DNA of 56,121 bases, from NCBI GenBank assembly GCA_934553255.1, contig CAKTEZ010000007.1, positions 1 to 56,121 of the forward strand, read 5' to 3'. This stretch comes from an uncultured Oscillospiraceae bacterium (GTDB lineage: Bacteria > Bacillota > Clostridia > Oscillospirales > Oscillospiraceae). A program made the position numbers and the translations under genes. Under the pieces are notes generated by a model, which worked only from the letters and a program-made list of their open reading frames with translations, did no database searches and was not told where the DNA came from. Every line of letters begins with the position of its first letter. Position 1 is the stretch's first letter. Below, in pieces: positions 34,833 to 46,087 of the stretch.

Positions 34833-34895
34833 TGGGGCCACTTCCTCTCCCTTTGTCAAGGTATGCGGAACAGCGCGCGTCGGTGCAGGGCATAG

Positions 34896-34922
34896 AAAAG
34901 CGGCTGCCCCGAAGGGCAGCCG
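34896..34922 (-). terminator. Terminator of the XRE-regulator gene
   Basis: Minus strand: a nine-bp stem CGGCTGCCC/GGGCAGCCG with a TTC loop, followed by CTTTTC. It separates the XRE gene from feoA. Confidence 0.72.
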
Positions 34923-34957
34923 CCGGACGGATATGGGAATGGTTCAGCCGCGGGGCT

Positions 34958-35680
34958 TTACACCGCTGAACTCCAAGTCACGCTGTTTTCCCGGAAACAG
35001 ATGTCTGTGGCAAGGCAGATGCTGCGGCTCTCCGTCCCGTTTGTCACGGTGGCGGAAAGCGTAACACCACCGTATTGCGGAACATTCAAAAGCCGCACGG
35101 TGCAGATGCCGCCGTCCATCGTCGTTTCAACGGAGGTCAGGCCGTTGTTGTCCGGCGCGCAGCTCGCTGACCACTCGTAGCCCTCGCCGCTGACGCTGGG
35201 GACGAAGCGGAATACCAGCGCATTGCCGTCGATGTCGAGCGTCAGACCGCTGATGGCGATCGTATCCGGCAGGGGCGCTGCTCTGCTGTCCGGCGCGCCG
35301 CGGACGAGCGCATTGTACAAAAACAGCGCGGCCAGCGCGACGCACAGCGCGACCAGCGCGCCGACCACACCGCGCATGATCTTGTTTTGCTTTACGGTGC
35401 GCCGCGGGGCCTCCGCGGCTGCTTTCCCGCTGTCGGCGGAGGTCTCCGGCAGGGCGTCCGCGGGCGCTTCGCCGCGCGAGGACGGCTCGCGGCCGCACAG
35501 CTCGTCCGTACTCATGCCCAGCTCGTCGGCGAGCGCCGCGAGCTTATAAAGGTCGGGGAGCGACTCTCCCGTCTCCCACTTACTCACCGCCTGCCGCGAG
35601 ATGCTCAGCCTTGCCGCAAGCTCCTCCTGCGTCATGCCGCACGCCTTACGCGCACGGATCAGATTTTCCTGAAAGCCCAT
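34958..35680 (-). CDS. XRE-family regulator with membrane anchor
   Basis: A 240-residue protein. Residues 1-60 are a Cro/cI-type helix-turn-helix (MTQEELAARLSISRQAVSKW). An acidic linker follows, then one hydrophobic helix near 108-130, then about 105 residues outside the membrane with a beta-rich appearance. It resembles single-pass membrane-bound regulators that sense extracellular conditions. The ATG at 35680 is chosen because AAGGAGA precedes it and a promoter fits 30 bp upstream. The sensed signal and targets are unknown. Confidence 0.82.
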   Translation of the reverse strand: MGFQENLIRARKACGMTQEELAARLSISRQAVSKWETGESLPDLYKLAALADELGMSTDELCGREPSSRGEAPADALPETSADSGKAAAEAPRRTVKQNKIMRGVVGALVALCVALAALFLYNALVRGAPDSRAAPLPDTIAISGLTLDIDGNALVFRFVPSVSGEGYEWSASCAPDNNGLTSVETTMDGGICTVRLLNVPQYGGVTLSATVTNGTESRSICLATDICFRENSVTWSSAV

Positions 35681-35709
35681 CGCCGTTCTCCTTTCCGGTT
35701 TCTGCCCAC

Positions 35710-35738
35710 ATCGTAGCGCATTTTGCGGTGGCAGGCAA
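35710..35738 (-). promoter_or_regulatory. Predicted promoter of the XRE gene
   Basis: Minus strand: -35 TTGCCT (35738-35733), 17-bp spacer, -10 TACGAT (35715-35710), about 30 bp before the start codon. Confidence 0.55.
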
Positions 35739-35774
35739 GAAAAGCTCTCGGGATCTGCGCAACGGACGGTTGCA

Positions 35775-37058
35775 TCAGCCGCTCTTCGCGGCCTTTTCCG
35801 CCCGCTTGAGCTTGTAAAGCTCTTCGGCGGCGAGCCGCGTTTTGGCGACCACATCACCGCCACCCTGCGGGAAGCAGTAGTAGAGCGCGCCGCGGTCGCC
35901 GATGCAGATCATGTCGCCCAGCTCGTACCAGAAGTAATCGGCGTAAAGGCTGTAGCTTGCCTCGGGCTTCTGCGTGAAGTCCAGCTTGCCGCCGCAGCCT
36001 GTAAGGCGGAAGCCGTTTCCGTCATGGCGCAGACGGCCCTCGCCGACGCGGCAGATCTGGCGGAAATTGACGAGCATACAGATGTCCACCGGAGCGTCGA
36101 GCAAATAGCTGCCCTGCTCCAGCTCCTCGCGCACGCACGCGCGTTCCCACGCATACCAGTCGGGAACATGGGTAAATTTTGCCTCGGCGTTTTCGCATTC
36201 CAGCGCGCCCAGCTCCGTCAGACGGTAGCGCACGCCGCAGTCGCGGCAGACAAGCTCCGTGCCGCGGCCCTCCATTTCGCCCTCGGTGCCGCAGTGCGGG
36301 CATTTGTAAAGCACACGGTTGAGTCCGTCGGCGCGGAACGGCTCGTCCACGACGACGCCGTTTTCCTGCTGCCAGCGGAAATTATCGAAGGTGAACGCGT
36401 CCGCGAGCAGCGCGTTGATGCCGTCCGCGCTCTTTTCCGCGATCTCGGCGGGGGAGAGCAGATAGCGCAGCTCCGCGGAGACATCGACCCTGCGGTTTTG
36501 CAGCCCGTTGTAGAGCGGGTCGCGCGCGAACGCGCCGTGGGTACGCAGCAGCACGACGGGGACGCCGAGCGCCTTGACGCACTTGCCGAGGCTGTCCGGC
36601 ATCGGGGTCGCCGTGCCGTCAAAGCTGTAGCTTGCCTCGGGGTAGAGCAGGAGAGAGCTTTTGAGCTTCTTCACCGCGTAGAGCATATCGCGCACGAGCG
36701 CCGTGTCGGACTGAAACTTCCGCGTGGGGATGCAGCCGAGCGCACGCATCAGCCCCTCCTTGCCCACAAAGCCGTCCGATGTGCAGACGATGTTGAATGG
36801 GCGGGGATAAAGGACCTTCGCCGCGATCTTCAGATCGAGGAAGCAGGAATGGTTCATCAGAACAAGACACGGCTCGTCCTTCCCAAGTCTTTCCATGCCT
36901 GCGCGGCCGCAGTGAAAATGCGTCGCCCACAGGTCGGGCGCGGACGCGAGACGCAGCACCGTGCGGAGGAAAAGAGAGGGACGGCGCGGCGGCTCATGCT
37001 TCTGCGGCGGCTGCGCGAGCGCCTGCTCATAGGGCATATCCACGACCTTGATCTTCAT
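35775..37058 (-). CDS. PlsC-like acyltransferase with zinc ribbon
   Basis: A 427-residue protein whose first 230 residues form a PlsC/LPLAT acyltransferase domain: the HX4D catalytic motif in MNHSCFLDL (near 68-76) and the substrate motif YPEASYS (near 139-145). At about 254-275 a zinc ribbon appears (CPHCG ... CRDCG), followed by 150 residues without a known fold. LPLAT enzymes acylate lysophosphatidic acid or similar lipids; the extra domain makes the acceptor uncertain. An AGGAGG precedes the ATG. Confidence 0.85.
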   Translation of the reverse strand: MKIKVVDMPYEQALAQPPQKHEPPRRPSLFLRTVLRLASAPDLWATHFHCGRAGMERLGKDEPCLVLMNHSCFLDLKIAAKVLYPRPFNIVCTSDGFVGKEGLMRALGCIPTRKFQSDTALVRDMLYAVKKLKSSLLLYPEASYSFDGTATPMPDSLGKCVKALGVPVVLLRTHGAFARDPLYNGLQNRRVDVSAELRYLLSPAEIAEKSADGINALLADAFTFDNFRWQQENGVVVDEPFRADGLNRVLYKCPHCGTEGEMEGRGTELVCRDCGVRYRLTELGALECENAEAKFTHVPDWYAWERACVREELEQGSYLLDAPVDICMLVNFRQICRVGEGRLRHDGNGFRLTGCGGKLDFTQKPEASYSLYADYFWYELGDMICIGDRGALYYCFPQGGGDVVAKTRLAAEELYKLKRAEKAAKSG

Positions 37059-37132
37059 GGGCGAACCTCCTGCAAGGGGATCTGTATTTCCTTAACAGGA
37101 TACCATGCGGCAGGGGACAATGCAACAGAAAA

Positions 37133-37645
37133 TCAGAGCCGCTCCAATGCGCGGCCGCGCTCCAAGAGAGCGTAGACGACGCTCGCCGCCGCGATGCCCA
37201 CCGCGCCCTGCACGAGATTGCCGGGGATGGAGGCTGCCGCCGCAAGACCGCGCCCAAGGATCAGGCAGGCGTAGCCGAAGTAGCCGAGGACCATGAGCGC
37301 CTCGGCGGCTACGCCGCTCACGAGCTGCGCGGGAAGGAGCCTGCCGCGGCTGCCGCGCAGCGCGCGGAAGAGAAGACCGGCGGCGATGCCCATCGTAAGC
37401 TTGATGACCAGCGTGCCGGGCGCCCAGTGGGGCGAAACGAGCAGGTCGGCGATCATCGAGCCGATGCCCGCCGCCGCGCCGCCGTACCACGGACCGAGTA
37501 CCCACGCCGCGAGCAGCACCGCGCAGTCGCCGAGGTTGACATAGCCGTTCATCGGCGAGGGGATCTGGATCACCAGCGTCATCACCGTACACAGCGCAGC
37601 GAACAGCGCCGAGAGGACGAGCGTGCGTATCTTTTTGTCGTTCAT
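37133..37645 (-). CDS. ECF transporter S component
   Basis: A membrane substrate-binding subunit of 170 residues with six predicted helices. The pattern FAALCTVMTLVIQIP followed by GYVNLGDCAVLLAAWVLGPWYGG is characteristic of ECF S components of the vitamin or pyrimidine type (HmpT, PdxU and relatives). It needs an EcfAAT module encoded elsewhere. The ATG at 37645 is preferred because GGAG lies 9 nt before it, while the first ATG (37654) abuts the RBS. The divergent MocR regulator hints at vitamin B6 as substrate, an inference only. Confidence 0.82.
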   Translation of the reverse strand: MNDKKIRTLVLSALFAALCTVMTLVIQIPSPMNGYVNLGDCAVLLAAWVLGPWYGGAAAGIGSMIADLLVSPHWAPGTLVIKLTMGIAAGLLFRALRGSRGRLLPAQLVSGVAAEALMVLGYFGYACLILGRGLAAAASIPGNLVQGAVGIAAASVVYALLERGRALERL

Positions 37646-37734
37646 AAGAGTCATCTCCCAAAAAAGTGTTGCATTTTCGTATGCCTTGTATTTTAATCAG
37701 AACTGGACTGAATAAAAGAACCAAAATGATATAT

Positions 37735-37740
37735 TATAAT
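37735..37740 (+). promoter_or_regulatory. -10 element of the MocR gene in the divergent region
   Basis: A perfect TATAAT lies 23 bp before the MocR start in an AT-rich 118-bp divergent region (37646-37763) shared with the ECF S gene. No clear -35 is seen, which suits a promoter that needs an activator. Confidence 0.5.
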
Positions 37741-37763
37741 AAGACCAGATTGGAGGGGACTCC

Positions 37764-39164
37764 ATGCTTACCTACGACCTTGACCGACGCGGCAGGCTCG
37801 CGCGCTACGACTACCTTTACCGCTGCATACGGGAGGACATTCTCTCCGGCCGCCTGACGGCGGGGGAAAAGCTGCCGAGCAAGCGCGCGCTGGCGGAGCA
37901 TTTGCAGACCGCCGTTTCCACAGTGGAGAACGCCTATGCCCAGCTTGCCGCGGAGGGCTATATCCACACGCGCGAAAAGAGCGGCTGCTTTGTCGCCGCC
38001 GTGGAAACGCCGCAGCTCGAACGCGCTCCTGCGCCGCCGACGCCGGAGCGAGGCGGTCCGCCGTGCGCGGAGCGGGAATGGCTGCTGGATCTGCACAGCG
38101 GCGGCAGCGGCACGGAGGGCTTCCCGTTTTCCGTGTGGGCAAGGCTCATGCGCCGCGTATTGGGCGAGCGGGGCGAGGCGCTGCTGCGCGCCACGCCGCC
38201 AAACGGCGCGGAGGAGCTGCGCGCCGCCCTTGCGCGGCAGCTCTACCGTTACCGCGGGATCAACGCCGCGCCGGAGCAGATCGTGGTCGGCGCGGGGACG
38301 GAATACCTCTATAACCTCATCGTTCAGCTGCTCGGACGCGAGGGCGTCTACGGCGTGGAGGACCCGGGCTATTCCAAGGCGGCGCGCATCTACGCGCTCA
38401 GCGGCGCGCGCACCGCGCCCGTGCGCGTGGACGGAGGCGGCGTGAGCCTGAGGTCTCTGGAGACGAGCGGCGCACAGGTGCTTCACACCTCGCCGAACCA
38501 CCAGTTCCCCACGGGCGCGGTCACACCCATTGGCCGCCGCCAGAGCGTGCTGCGCTGGGCGGAGGCGCAGGAGGGACGCTGCATCATCGAGGACGATTAC
38601 GACAGCGAGTTCCGCTTTACCGGCCGTCCGATCCCCACGCTCAAAAGCATTGACCGCGCGGGGCGTGTGCTGTATGTCAACACCTTTTCGCGCACGCTTG
38701 CGCCCTCGCTCCGCATCAGCTATCTGGTGCTGCCGGAGGGACTGCTCGCGCGCTACCGCGAGCGGCTCGGCTTCTATTCCTGCACCGTCCCCGCCATGGA
38801 GCAGTACACGCTCTCCCGCTTTCTGGACGAGGGGTACTTTGAGGCGCATGTCAACCGTATGCGGAACTTCTACCGCGCACGGCGCGACGCTGTCATTGCC
38901 GCCATTGCCGAAAGTCCGCTCGCCCCGCGCTGCCGCGTGTCCGGCGAGGACGCAGGGCTGCATTTCCTGCTCGCGCTGGACACCGCCCGCCCCGACCGTG
39001 AGCTTGCCGCGGCGGCGGAGCAGCGGGGGCTGCGCCTTTCGTTCCTTTCGGACTTTGCCCTGCGTCCGGCGGCGGCAGACGCACACACGCTGGTGATCAA
39101 CTACCCGGGTGTGGATGTGGAGCGCCTGCATGAGGCGCTGCGCGTGCTGGAAGATCTTCTGTAA
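37764..39164 (+). CDS. MocR/GabR-type regulator (GntR plus aminotransferase fold)
   Basis: A 466-residue regulator. A GntR winged helix at about 1-80 (LPSKRALAEHLQTAVSTVENAYAQL) is joined to a fold-type I aminotransferase domain. MocR proteins use PLP as effector (PdxR, GabR). Here the lysine that forms the PLP Schiff base, in the TFSK motif, is replaced: the sequence reads TFSRTLAPSLR, with Arg310 at the Lys position. The aspartate and arginine of the PLP pocket (EDDYDSEFR) remain. It is divergent from an ECF S component, which it may regulate. Confidence 0.92.
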   Translation: MLTYDLDRRGRLARYDYLYRCIREDILSGRLTAGEKLPSKRALAEHLQTAVSTVENAYAQLAAEGYIHTREKSGCFVAAVETPQLERAPAPPTPERGGPPCAEREWLLDLHSGGSGTEGFPFSVWARLMRRVLGERGEALLRATPPNGAEELRAALARQLYRYRGINAAPEQIVVGAGTEYLYNLIVQLLGREGVYGVEDPGYSKAARIYALSGARTAPVRVDGGGVSLRSLETSGAQVLHTSPNHQFPTGAVTPIGRRQSVLRWAEAQEGRCIIEDDYDSEFRFTGRPIPTLKSIDRAGRVLYVNTFSRTLAPSLRISYLVLPEGLLARYRERLGFYSCTVPAMEQYTLSRFLDEGYFEAHVNRMRNFYRARRDAVIAAIAESPLAPRCRVSGEDAGLHFLLALDTARPDRELAAAAEQRGLRLSFLSDFALRPAAADAHTLVINYPGVDVERLHEALRVLEDLL

Positions 39165-39227
39165 GCGACGGAATATGAACGCTGTGTAAACATTTCTATA
39201 GTTCGTTGATATATTTATATAAAACTA

Positions 39228-39255
39228 TTGACAAAAGTTTTTGCTGTGCTATGAT
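39228..39255 (+). promoter_or_regulatory. Strong promoter of the RHH-clpB operon
   Basis: A perfect -35 TTGACA (39228-39233), 16-bp spacer, -10 TATGAT (39250-39255) with an upstream TGC. The region before it is AT-rich like an UP element. An inverted repeat ATAGTT/AACTAT (39198-39203, 39223-39228) touches the -35 and could be an operator. Confidence 0.78.
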
Positions 39256-39288
39256 ACGGTACAGAAAAAAGACACGGGGAGGCGCGTG

Positions 39289-39939
39289 ATGAAAAAGAAC
39301 TTATACAGTCTGATGCTGTCGGACGATGTGGTGCGGGCGGTGGACGCGCAGGCGCACCGGCTCGGCATGAACCGCTCGGCGCTCGTGAACCGCATCCTCG
39401 CGGACTATGTCTCCGTCCCCACGCCGGAGCGCCGCATCAACGATATTTTCGAGGCCATCGAAGCCCTCGTTTCGCCCTCGCGCGAACTGGTGCCGTTCTT
39501 TGCACCGAACTCACCGACCATGTCGCTCAAGTCCAGCCTTGCCTACAAGTACCGCCCAACGGTCAAGTATGAGGTGGATCTCGGCGGCGACGGCGAGGGG
39601 ACGATGGGTGCGCTCAATGTGGTGTTCCGTACACAATCGGCGGACCTCATTGCCGCGCTGACGGACTTTTTCCGTCTGTGGTCGCGCATTGAGGATGCCT
39701 GCCTTGCCCCGCTGCTCGGCGGCTCCATCGCCTGCTCGCTCTACGACGGACGCTTCGTCCGTCCGCTGGCGGTCCCGCGCGGCCGCGCCCGCTCGGCGCA
39801 GGACATCGCGGGCGCGATCAGCGCCTATGTGCAGCTTTTTGACCGCCTGCTCAAGGGCTATCTGAGCGGTGAGCTTTCCGCGCACGATGTGGAGCAGGCT
39901 TACCGCGGCGATTTGAGGAGCCGCGCGCTTTTGATTTGA
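39289..39939 (+). CDS. Ribbon-helix-helix protein with unknown C-terminal domain
   Basis: A 216-residue protein. The first 45 residues are a ribbon-helix-helix (CopG-like) DNA-binding motif (NLYSLMLSDDVVRAVDAQAH, LGMNRSALVNRILADYV). The remaining 165 match no family I recognise. The ATG at 39289 follows GGGGAGGCG and lies downstream of a very good promoter. It is 33 bp before clpB with no terminator between, so it probably controls clpB and itself, perhaps through the inverted repeat at the promoter. Whether the C-terminal domain senses misfolded protein or a ligand is unknown. Confidence 0.78.
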   Translation: MKKNLYSLMLSDDVVRAVDAQAHRLGMNRSALVNRILADYVSVPTPERRINDIFEAIEALVSPSRELVPFFAPNSPTMSLKSSLAYKYRPTVKYEVDLGGDGEGTMGALNVVFRTQSADLIAALTDFFRLWSRIEDACLAPLLGGSIACSLYDGRFVRPLAVPRGRARSAQDIAGAISAYVQLFDRLLKGYLSGELSAHDVEQAYRGDLRSRALLI

Positions 39940-39972
39940 AAAAACACAGTTTGTCTATAGAGGTGAATTTGT

Positions 39973-42564
<2,592 letters not shown>

Positions 42565-42579
42565 AAAATGCGCTGCAGC

Positions 42580-42621
42580 GCGGCGGGGAATGCCAAAACC
42601 GGCGTTCCCCGCCGCTTTTTT
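42580..42621 (+). terminator. Terminator of clpB
   Basis: A 15-bp stem (one G-U) GCGGCGGGGAATGCC/GGCGTTCCCCGCCGC with an AAAACC loop and T6. Confidence 0.92.
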
Positions 42622-42725
42622 GCCCGCAAAGGGAAAAAAGTTCAAAATATGGCTGTTCTTTCTAAAATTCCTATGATACAATATACATTTAGTTGATTGG
42701 ATATGGAACTGAGGAGGGATATTCC

Positions 42726-43403
42726 GTGACCATTCAGGAAGCCATTGCCGCACGCCACAGCGTACGCGCGTTTGAGGATCGGCCCATCGCGCCGGACGCG
42801 GCCGACGCGCTGCGTGCGGAGATCGCGGCGTGCAACGCGGAGGGCGGGCTGAACATCCGGCTCATACTCGATGAGCCGAACGCCTTCGGCGGCTTTATGG
42901 CGCACTACGGCAAGTTCATCGGCGTACGCAATTACATCGCCCTCATCGGCAGGGAAGCAAAAGACCTTGACGAACGGGCGGGCTGGTTCGGTGAACGCCT
43001 GGTCCTGCTCGCGCAGACGATGGGACTGAACACCTGTTGGGCGGCGTTGACCTTTTCCAAGGGCGCGGTGAAAAAGGCGTTCCCGCTTGAAAAGGGCGAA
43101 CGGCTCGTGTGCGTCATCGCGCTCGGCTACGGGAAAACGCAGGGCGAGGCGCACGAGAGCCGCCCCATGCGCGAGGTGTCCCGCGCCGACCGCACGCTGC
43201 CGGAGTGGTTTGGCTGCGGCCTCAAGGCGGCGCTGCTCGCGCCCACGGCGATGAACCAGCAGCGCTTCCGCTTCACGCTCCTGCCGGACGACACCGTCAA
43301 GGCGGAAAGCACCGGCGGCGTGTGCAGCAGGATCGACCTCGGCATCGTCAAGTATCATTTTCTGCTCGGCGCTGGGCGCGAGAGCTTCCGCTGGGCGGAT
43401 TGA
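42726..43403 (+). CDS. Nitroreductase-family FMN oxidoreductase
   Basis: A 225-residue NAD(P)H- and FMN-dependent enzyme family member. RHSVRAFEDRPI at the N-terminus is the nitroreductase FMN-phosphate motif; LAPTAMNQQ and GLNTCWAAL fit the fold. Unlike most single-domain members it has two similar FMN-binding halves typical of the larger nitroreductase group in Clostridia. The substrate is unknown. The GTG start at 42726 follows AGGAGG. Probably not co-transcribed with clpB, which has a terminator. Confidence 0.85.
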   Translation: MTIQEAIAARHSVRAFEDRPIAPDAADALRAEIAACNAEGGLNIRLILDEPNAFGGFMAHYGKFIGVRNYIALIGREAKDLDERAGWFGERLVLLAQTMGLNTCWAALTFSKGAVKKAFPLEKGERLVCVIALGYGKTQGEAHESRPMREVSRADRTLPEWFGCGLKAALLAPTAMNQQRFRFTLLPDDTVKAESTGGVCSRIDLGIVKYHFLLGAGRESFRWAD

Positions 43404-43469
43404 CCCGACCTTTTCCGCACACGGGTGCGTCAGAATACATGAGAGAGAAAATCAGGAAGGAAGATCACT

Positions 43470-44783
43470 ATGCAAAAAAAAGCAAATTCCGCCGCGCTGC
43501 TCCCCGTTCTCGTTTTTTTGGTCCTCTACCTCGGCCTCGGCATCGTTTTTGAGTATGTGCTGAAGATCCCGATGGGCTTCTACTCCATTCCCATCGTCGT
43601 GGTGTTCCTCATTGCGCTGCTCGTCGCCTGCCTGCAGAACAAGGCGCTGAGTTTCGATGAAAAGCTTACCATCATGGGACAGGGCATCGGCGATAAGAAT
43701 GTCGTCACCATGCTTCTCATCTTCCTCGCCGCGGGCGTGTTCGTCGGCGTGGTCGGCCGCTCCAGCGCCGAAAGCGTGGCGTATTTCATGCTCTCCATCA
43801 TACCCGCGAAGTTCTCCGTCGCTGTCCTCTTTGTGGTCAGCTGCTTCGTTTCCACCGCCATGGGTACCAGCGTCGGCACCATCACGCTCATCACGCCCAT
43901 TGCCGTTCCCATCGCGGCGGCGTCCGGCTTCGGTCTGCCGCTGTGCATCGGCGCGGTCATGGGCGGCGCGATGTTCGGCGACAACCTCAGCTTCATTTCC
44001 GACACCACCATCGCCGCCTGCAACGGACAGGGCTGCGAGATGAAGGACAAGTTCCGCGAGAATTTCCATATCGCGCTCCCTGCGGCGCTTGCGACGCTCG
44101 TACTCGTCCTTGTCCTCACGCTGCGGCTGGACATTCAGCCCGCCGCGCTGCCGGATTATAACCTCATTCAGATCATTCCCTACGTCCTCGTTCTTGCGGG
44201 CGGCATTATCGGCATCAACGTGTTTGTCGTCCTCATCATCGGCATCGTCTCCGGCAGCGTCATCATGCTCGCCACCGGCGCGACCGCGCCGACCGCGCTG
44301 TTCTCCAGCATGGGCAGCGGCGCGGCGGGTATGTTCGAGACCGCCATGGTCGCCATCCTCGTCTCCGCCATCTGCGCGCTCATCCGCGAGTTCGGCGGCT
44401 TCGAGGCGCTTCTCGGCTGGATCAAGCGCGTGTTCCACGGCAAGCGCGGCGGTCAGGTCGGCATGGGTCTGCTCGTCGGCACAATGGACATTGCCACCGC
44501 GAACAACACCGTCGCCATCGTCATTGCCAACCCCATCGCCAAGGAAATGGCGGAGGAGTACGGCATTTCCCCGCGCAAGGCGGCATCGATCCTCGATACC
44601 TTCTCCTGCATCTTCCAGGGCGTCATTCCCTACGGCGCGCAGATGCTCGTCGCCATTTCCGCCGCGCATGAGCTGGGCTATGAGGTCTCGGCGTTCGAGA
44701 TCATTCCCAACCTGTTCTATCCGTTCCTGCTCGCCGTCAGCTCCTTCTTCTTCATCGCCATCGACGGCAGGAGAAAGGCCTGA
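43470..44783 (+). CDS. Na+/H+ antiporter, NhaC family
   Basis: A 437-residue integral membrane protein with about eleven helices. Signatures of the NhaC/ArsB-CitM superfamily include STAMGTSVGTITLITPIA, GGAMFGDNLSFISDTT and a central tandem-repeat pore. NhaC members exchange sodium (or malate with lactate in the MleN branch) for protons. GGAAGG precedes the ATG. The gene is 66 bp after the nitroreductase and ends at a bidirectional terminator. Confidence 0.85.
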   Translation: MQKKANSAALLPVLVFLVLYLGLGIVFEYVLKIPMGFYSIPIVVVFLIALLVACLQNKALSFDEKLTIMGQGIGDKNVVTMLLIFLAAGVFVGVVGRSSAESVAYFMLSIIPAKFSVAVLFVVSCFVSTAMGTSVGTITLITPIAVPIAAASGFGLPLCIGAVMGGAMFGDNLSFISDTTIAACNGQGCEMKDKFRENFHIALPAALATLVLVLVLTLRLDIQPAALPDYNLIQIIPYVLVLAGGIIGINVFVVLIIGIVSGSVIMLATGATAPTALFSSMGSGAAGMFETAMVAILVSAICALIREFGGFEALLGWIKRVFHGKRGGQVGMGLLVGTMDIATANNTVAIVIANPIAKEMAEEYGISPRKAASILDTFSCIFQGVIPYGAQMLVAISAAHELGYEVSAFEIIPNLFYPFLLAVSSFFFIAIDGRRKA

Positions 44784-44803
44784 GCCATCCGCCATCCAAT
44801 AAG

Positions 44804-44832
44804 AAAAAACGACCGCTTGGCGGTCGTTTTTT
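44804..44832. terminator. Bidirectional terminator
   Basis: A 13-bp stem AAAAAACGACCGC/GCGGTCGTTTTTT with a TTG loop, U-rich in both directions. It separates the convergent nhaC and 44849 genes. Confidence 0.9.
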
Positions 44833-44848
44833 TGTATGTATGAGGGGG

Positions 44849-45448
44849 CTACGGCTGCTCCTGCAGCTCGGCGGACATGAAGCCGCCGTGCAGCCAGTTG
44901 GAAAGCTCCATGGGCGTTCCTGGGGTGCCGATGGTGGCAAACTCCGTGCGGTGCGGGATCATTTTGGAGTTGTCGTTGCTCTCCGCCCATTGTACGCGCT
45001 GCAGGATATGCTCCGCGCATTGGGAAAGGTCGCCGTCGGGCGCGGGCTTATACTGAAGGAGAATGGTCACATAGCGGTTGTCCGAGGTCCAGCGCCCGAA
45101 ATTCGTGGTCGGCTTGCGCCATTTCCAAAGACACTCGCCGCCGCTTTCTTTGCGTAGCTTCAGATAGCCGCCCGCGATGTCCTGCGTGCAGCGCATCAGC
45201 CAGATGACATGATAGCCCGCGCGCTGAAAGTGCGAGCAGACCGCAAAAAAACTCTGCTGCATCAAAAGCCCGTCCTGCAGCATCATCACAAAATGATTGA
45301 TCTGCACATAGGCGACCATGGTCCTCCCCTCCACGGTGATGGGAACATTGCGGCACTCCGGCGGCACCAGAGCCTGCCATTGCGCCCGCCAGTCCTCGGT
45401 GGAGGACTGGACGAGGGGAGCCTTATTTCGTTTCCGGAAAAACAGCAT
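44849..45448 (-). CDS. Hypothetical protein, unknown family
   Basis: A soluble 199-residue protein that I do not recognise. It is rich in Trp and Met with no signal peptide or membrane helix. The middle part reads like a small alpha/beta domain (VEGRTMVAYVQINHFVMMLQ). The ATG at 45448 follows AAGGAAG; the longer frame upstream lacks an RBS. The 207 bp between its start and the following pseudogene hold no other gene. Confidence 0.7.
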   Translation of the reverse strand: MLFFRKRNKAPLVQSSTEDWRAQWQALVPPECRNVPITVEGRTMVAYVQINHFVMMLQDGLLMQQSFFAVCSHFQRAGYHVIWLMRCTQDIAGGYLKLRKESGGECLWKWRKPTTNFGRWTSDNRYVTILLQYKPAPDGDLSQCAEHILQRVQWAESNDNSKMIPHRTEFATIGTPGTPMELSNWLHGGFMSAELQEQP

Positions 45449-45655
45449 GGCACACTTCCTTTCCAGCGGCAGAGCGCGGTCCGCGGGCGGTAAATCTCTT
45501 ACCATTGTACCACAGACTGCGGACGATTGCCACAAAAAAATGCGCCGCGGAAAAAAGTTTGCCCGCGCCGCGGGCATTTCCGCTCTTGTGTTCTGTGCGG
45601 AGGAATGGTATGATAAAACGAAATGCAGTCAAACCCAAAATAGAGAGGAGAACAA

Positions 45656-46071
45656 ATGTGGACAACATCAGACGAAGAAAATGGTGGATGCGCTTCTGGA
45701 GGCGAGCTTCAACTATTTTGACACCGCGCACGGATACCTTCGGGGCCGGAGCGGTCTTTGACGCGCTGCACGGCGGCAGCCCCGCCAGCTATGCGCTCCG
45801 CTTCGCGGCGGGCTTTGACGGCATGCTGATGGTACTCTCGGGCATGAGCAGTCTGAAGCAGGTGAAGGACATCGCCCCCTTCATGGCGGATTTCAAGCCG
45901 CTGAACGAGACCGAGCTGGCCGCCGTCCAAAGGGTGCAGGAGATCTTCAAGAGCAAGCACCTGATCCCCTGCACCTCCTGTCGCTACTGCACGGACGGCT
46001 GTCCGCAGCATCTGCCCATCCGCAGCCTATTGGAGGATGTGGCGAAGAAATTTGAAAAGGAAAGATCCTGA
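45656..46071 (+). pseudogene. Aldo/keto reductase remnant
   Basis: Two fragments of one aldo/keto reductase lie in different frames. The first encodes KMVDALLEASFNYFDTAHGY, the N-terminal catalytic region with the Asp and Tyr of the family. The second, from about 45755, encodes the C-terminal part ending in a ferredoxin-like CTSCRYCTDGCP motif. About 200 residues of the barrel between them are missing and the frame shifts, so the gene is dead. The original start is also lost; the ATG at 45656 leads to a stop after 22 codons. Confidence 0.8.
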
Positions 46072-46087
46072 ACAGGATAAGATCGCA

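Noticed and set aside
34833..34895. Fur/DtxR box before feoA
   Set aside because: No 19-bp inverted repeat resembling GATAATGATTATCATTATC or a DtxR site was found in this short gap.
35707..35713. A third CACATCG, considered as another attachment site
   Set aside because: A 7-mer recurs by chance, and the flanks lack the GATTTC/GAAATC arms seen at the element ends.
39940..39972. CIRCE or CtsR operator before clpB
   Set aside because: Neither the CIRCE repeat nor GGTCAAA heptads occur here or before the RHH gene.
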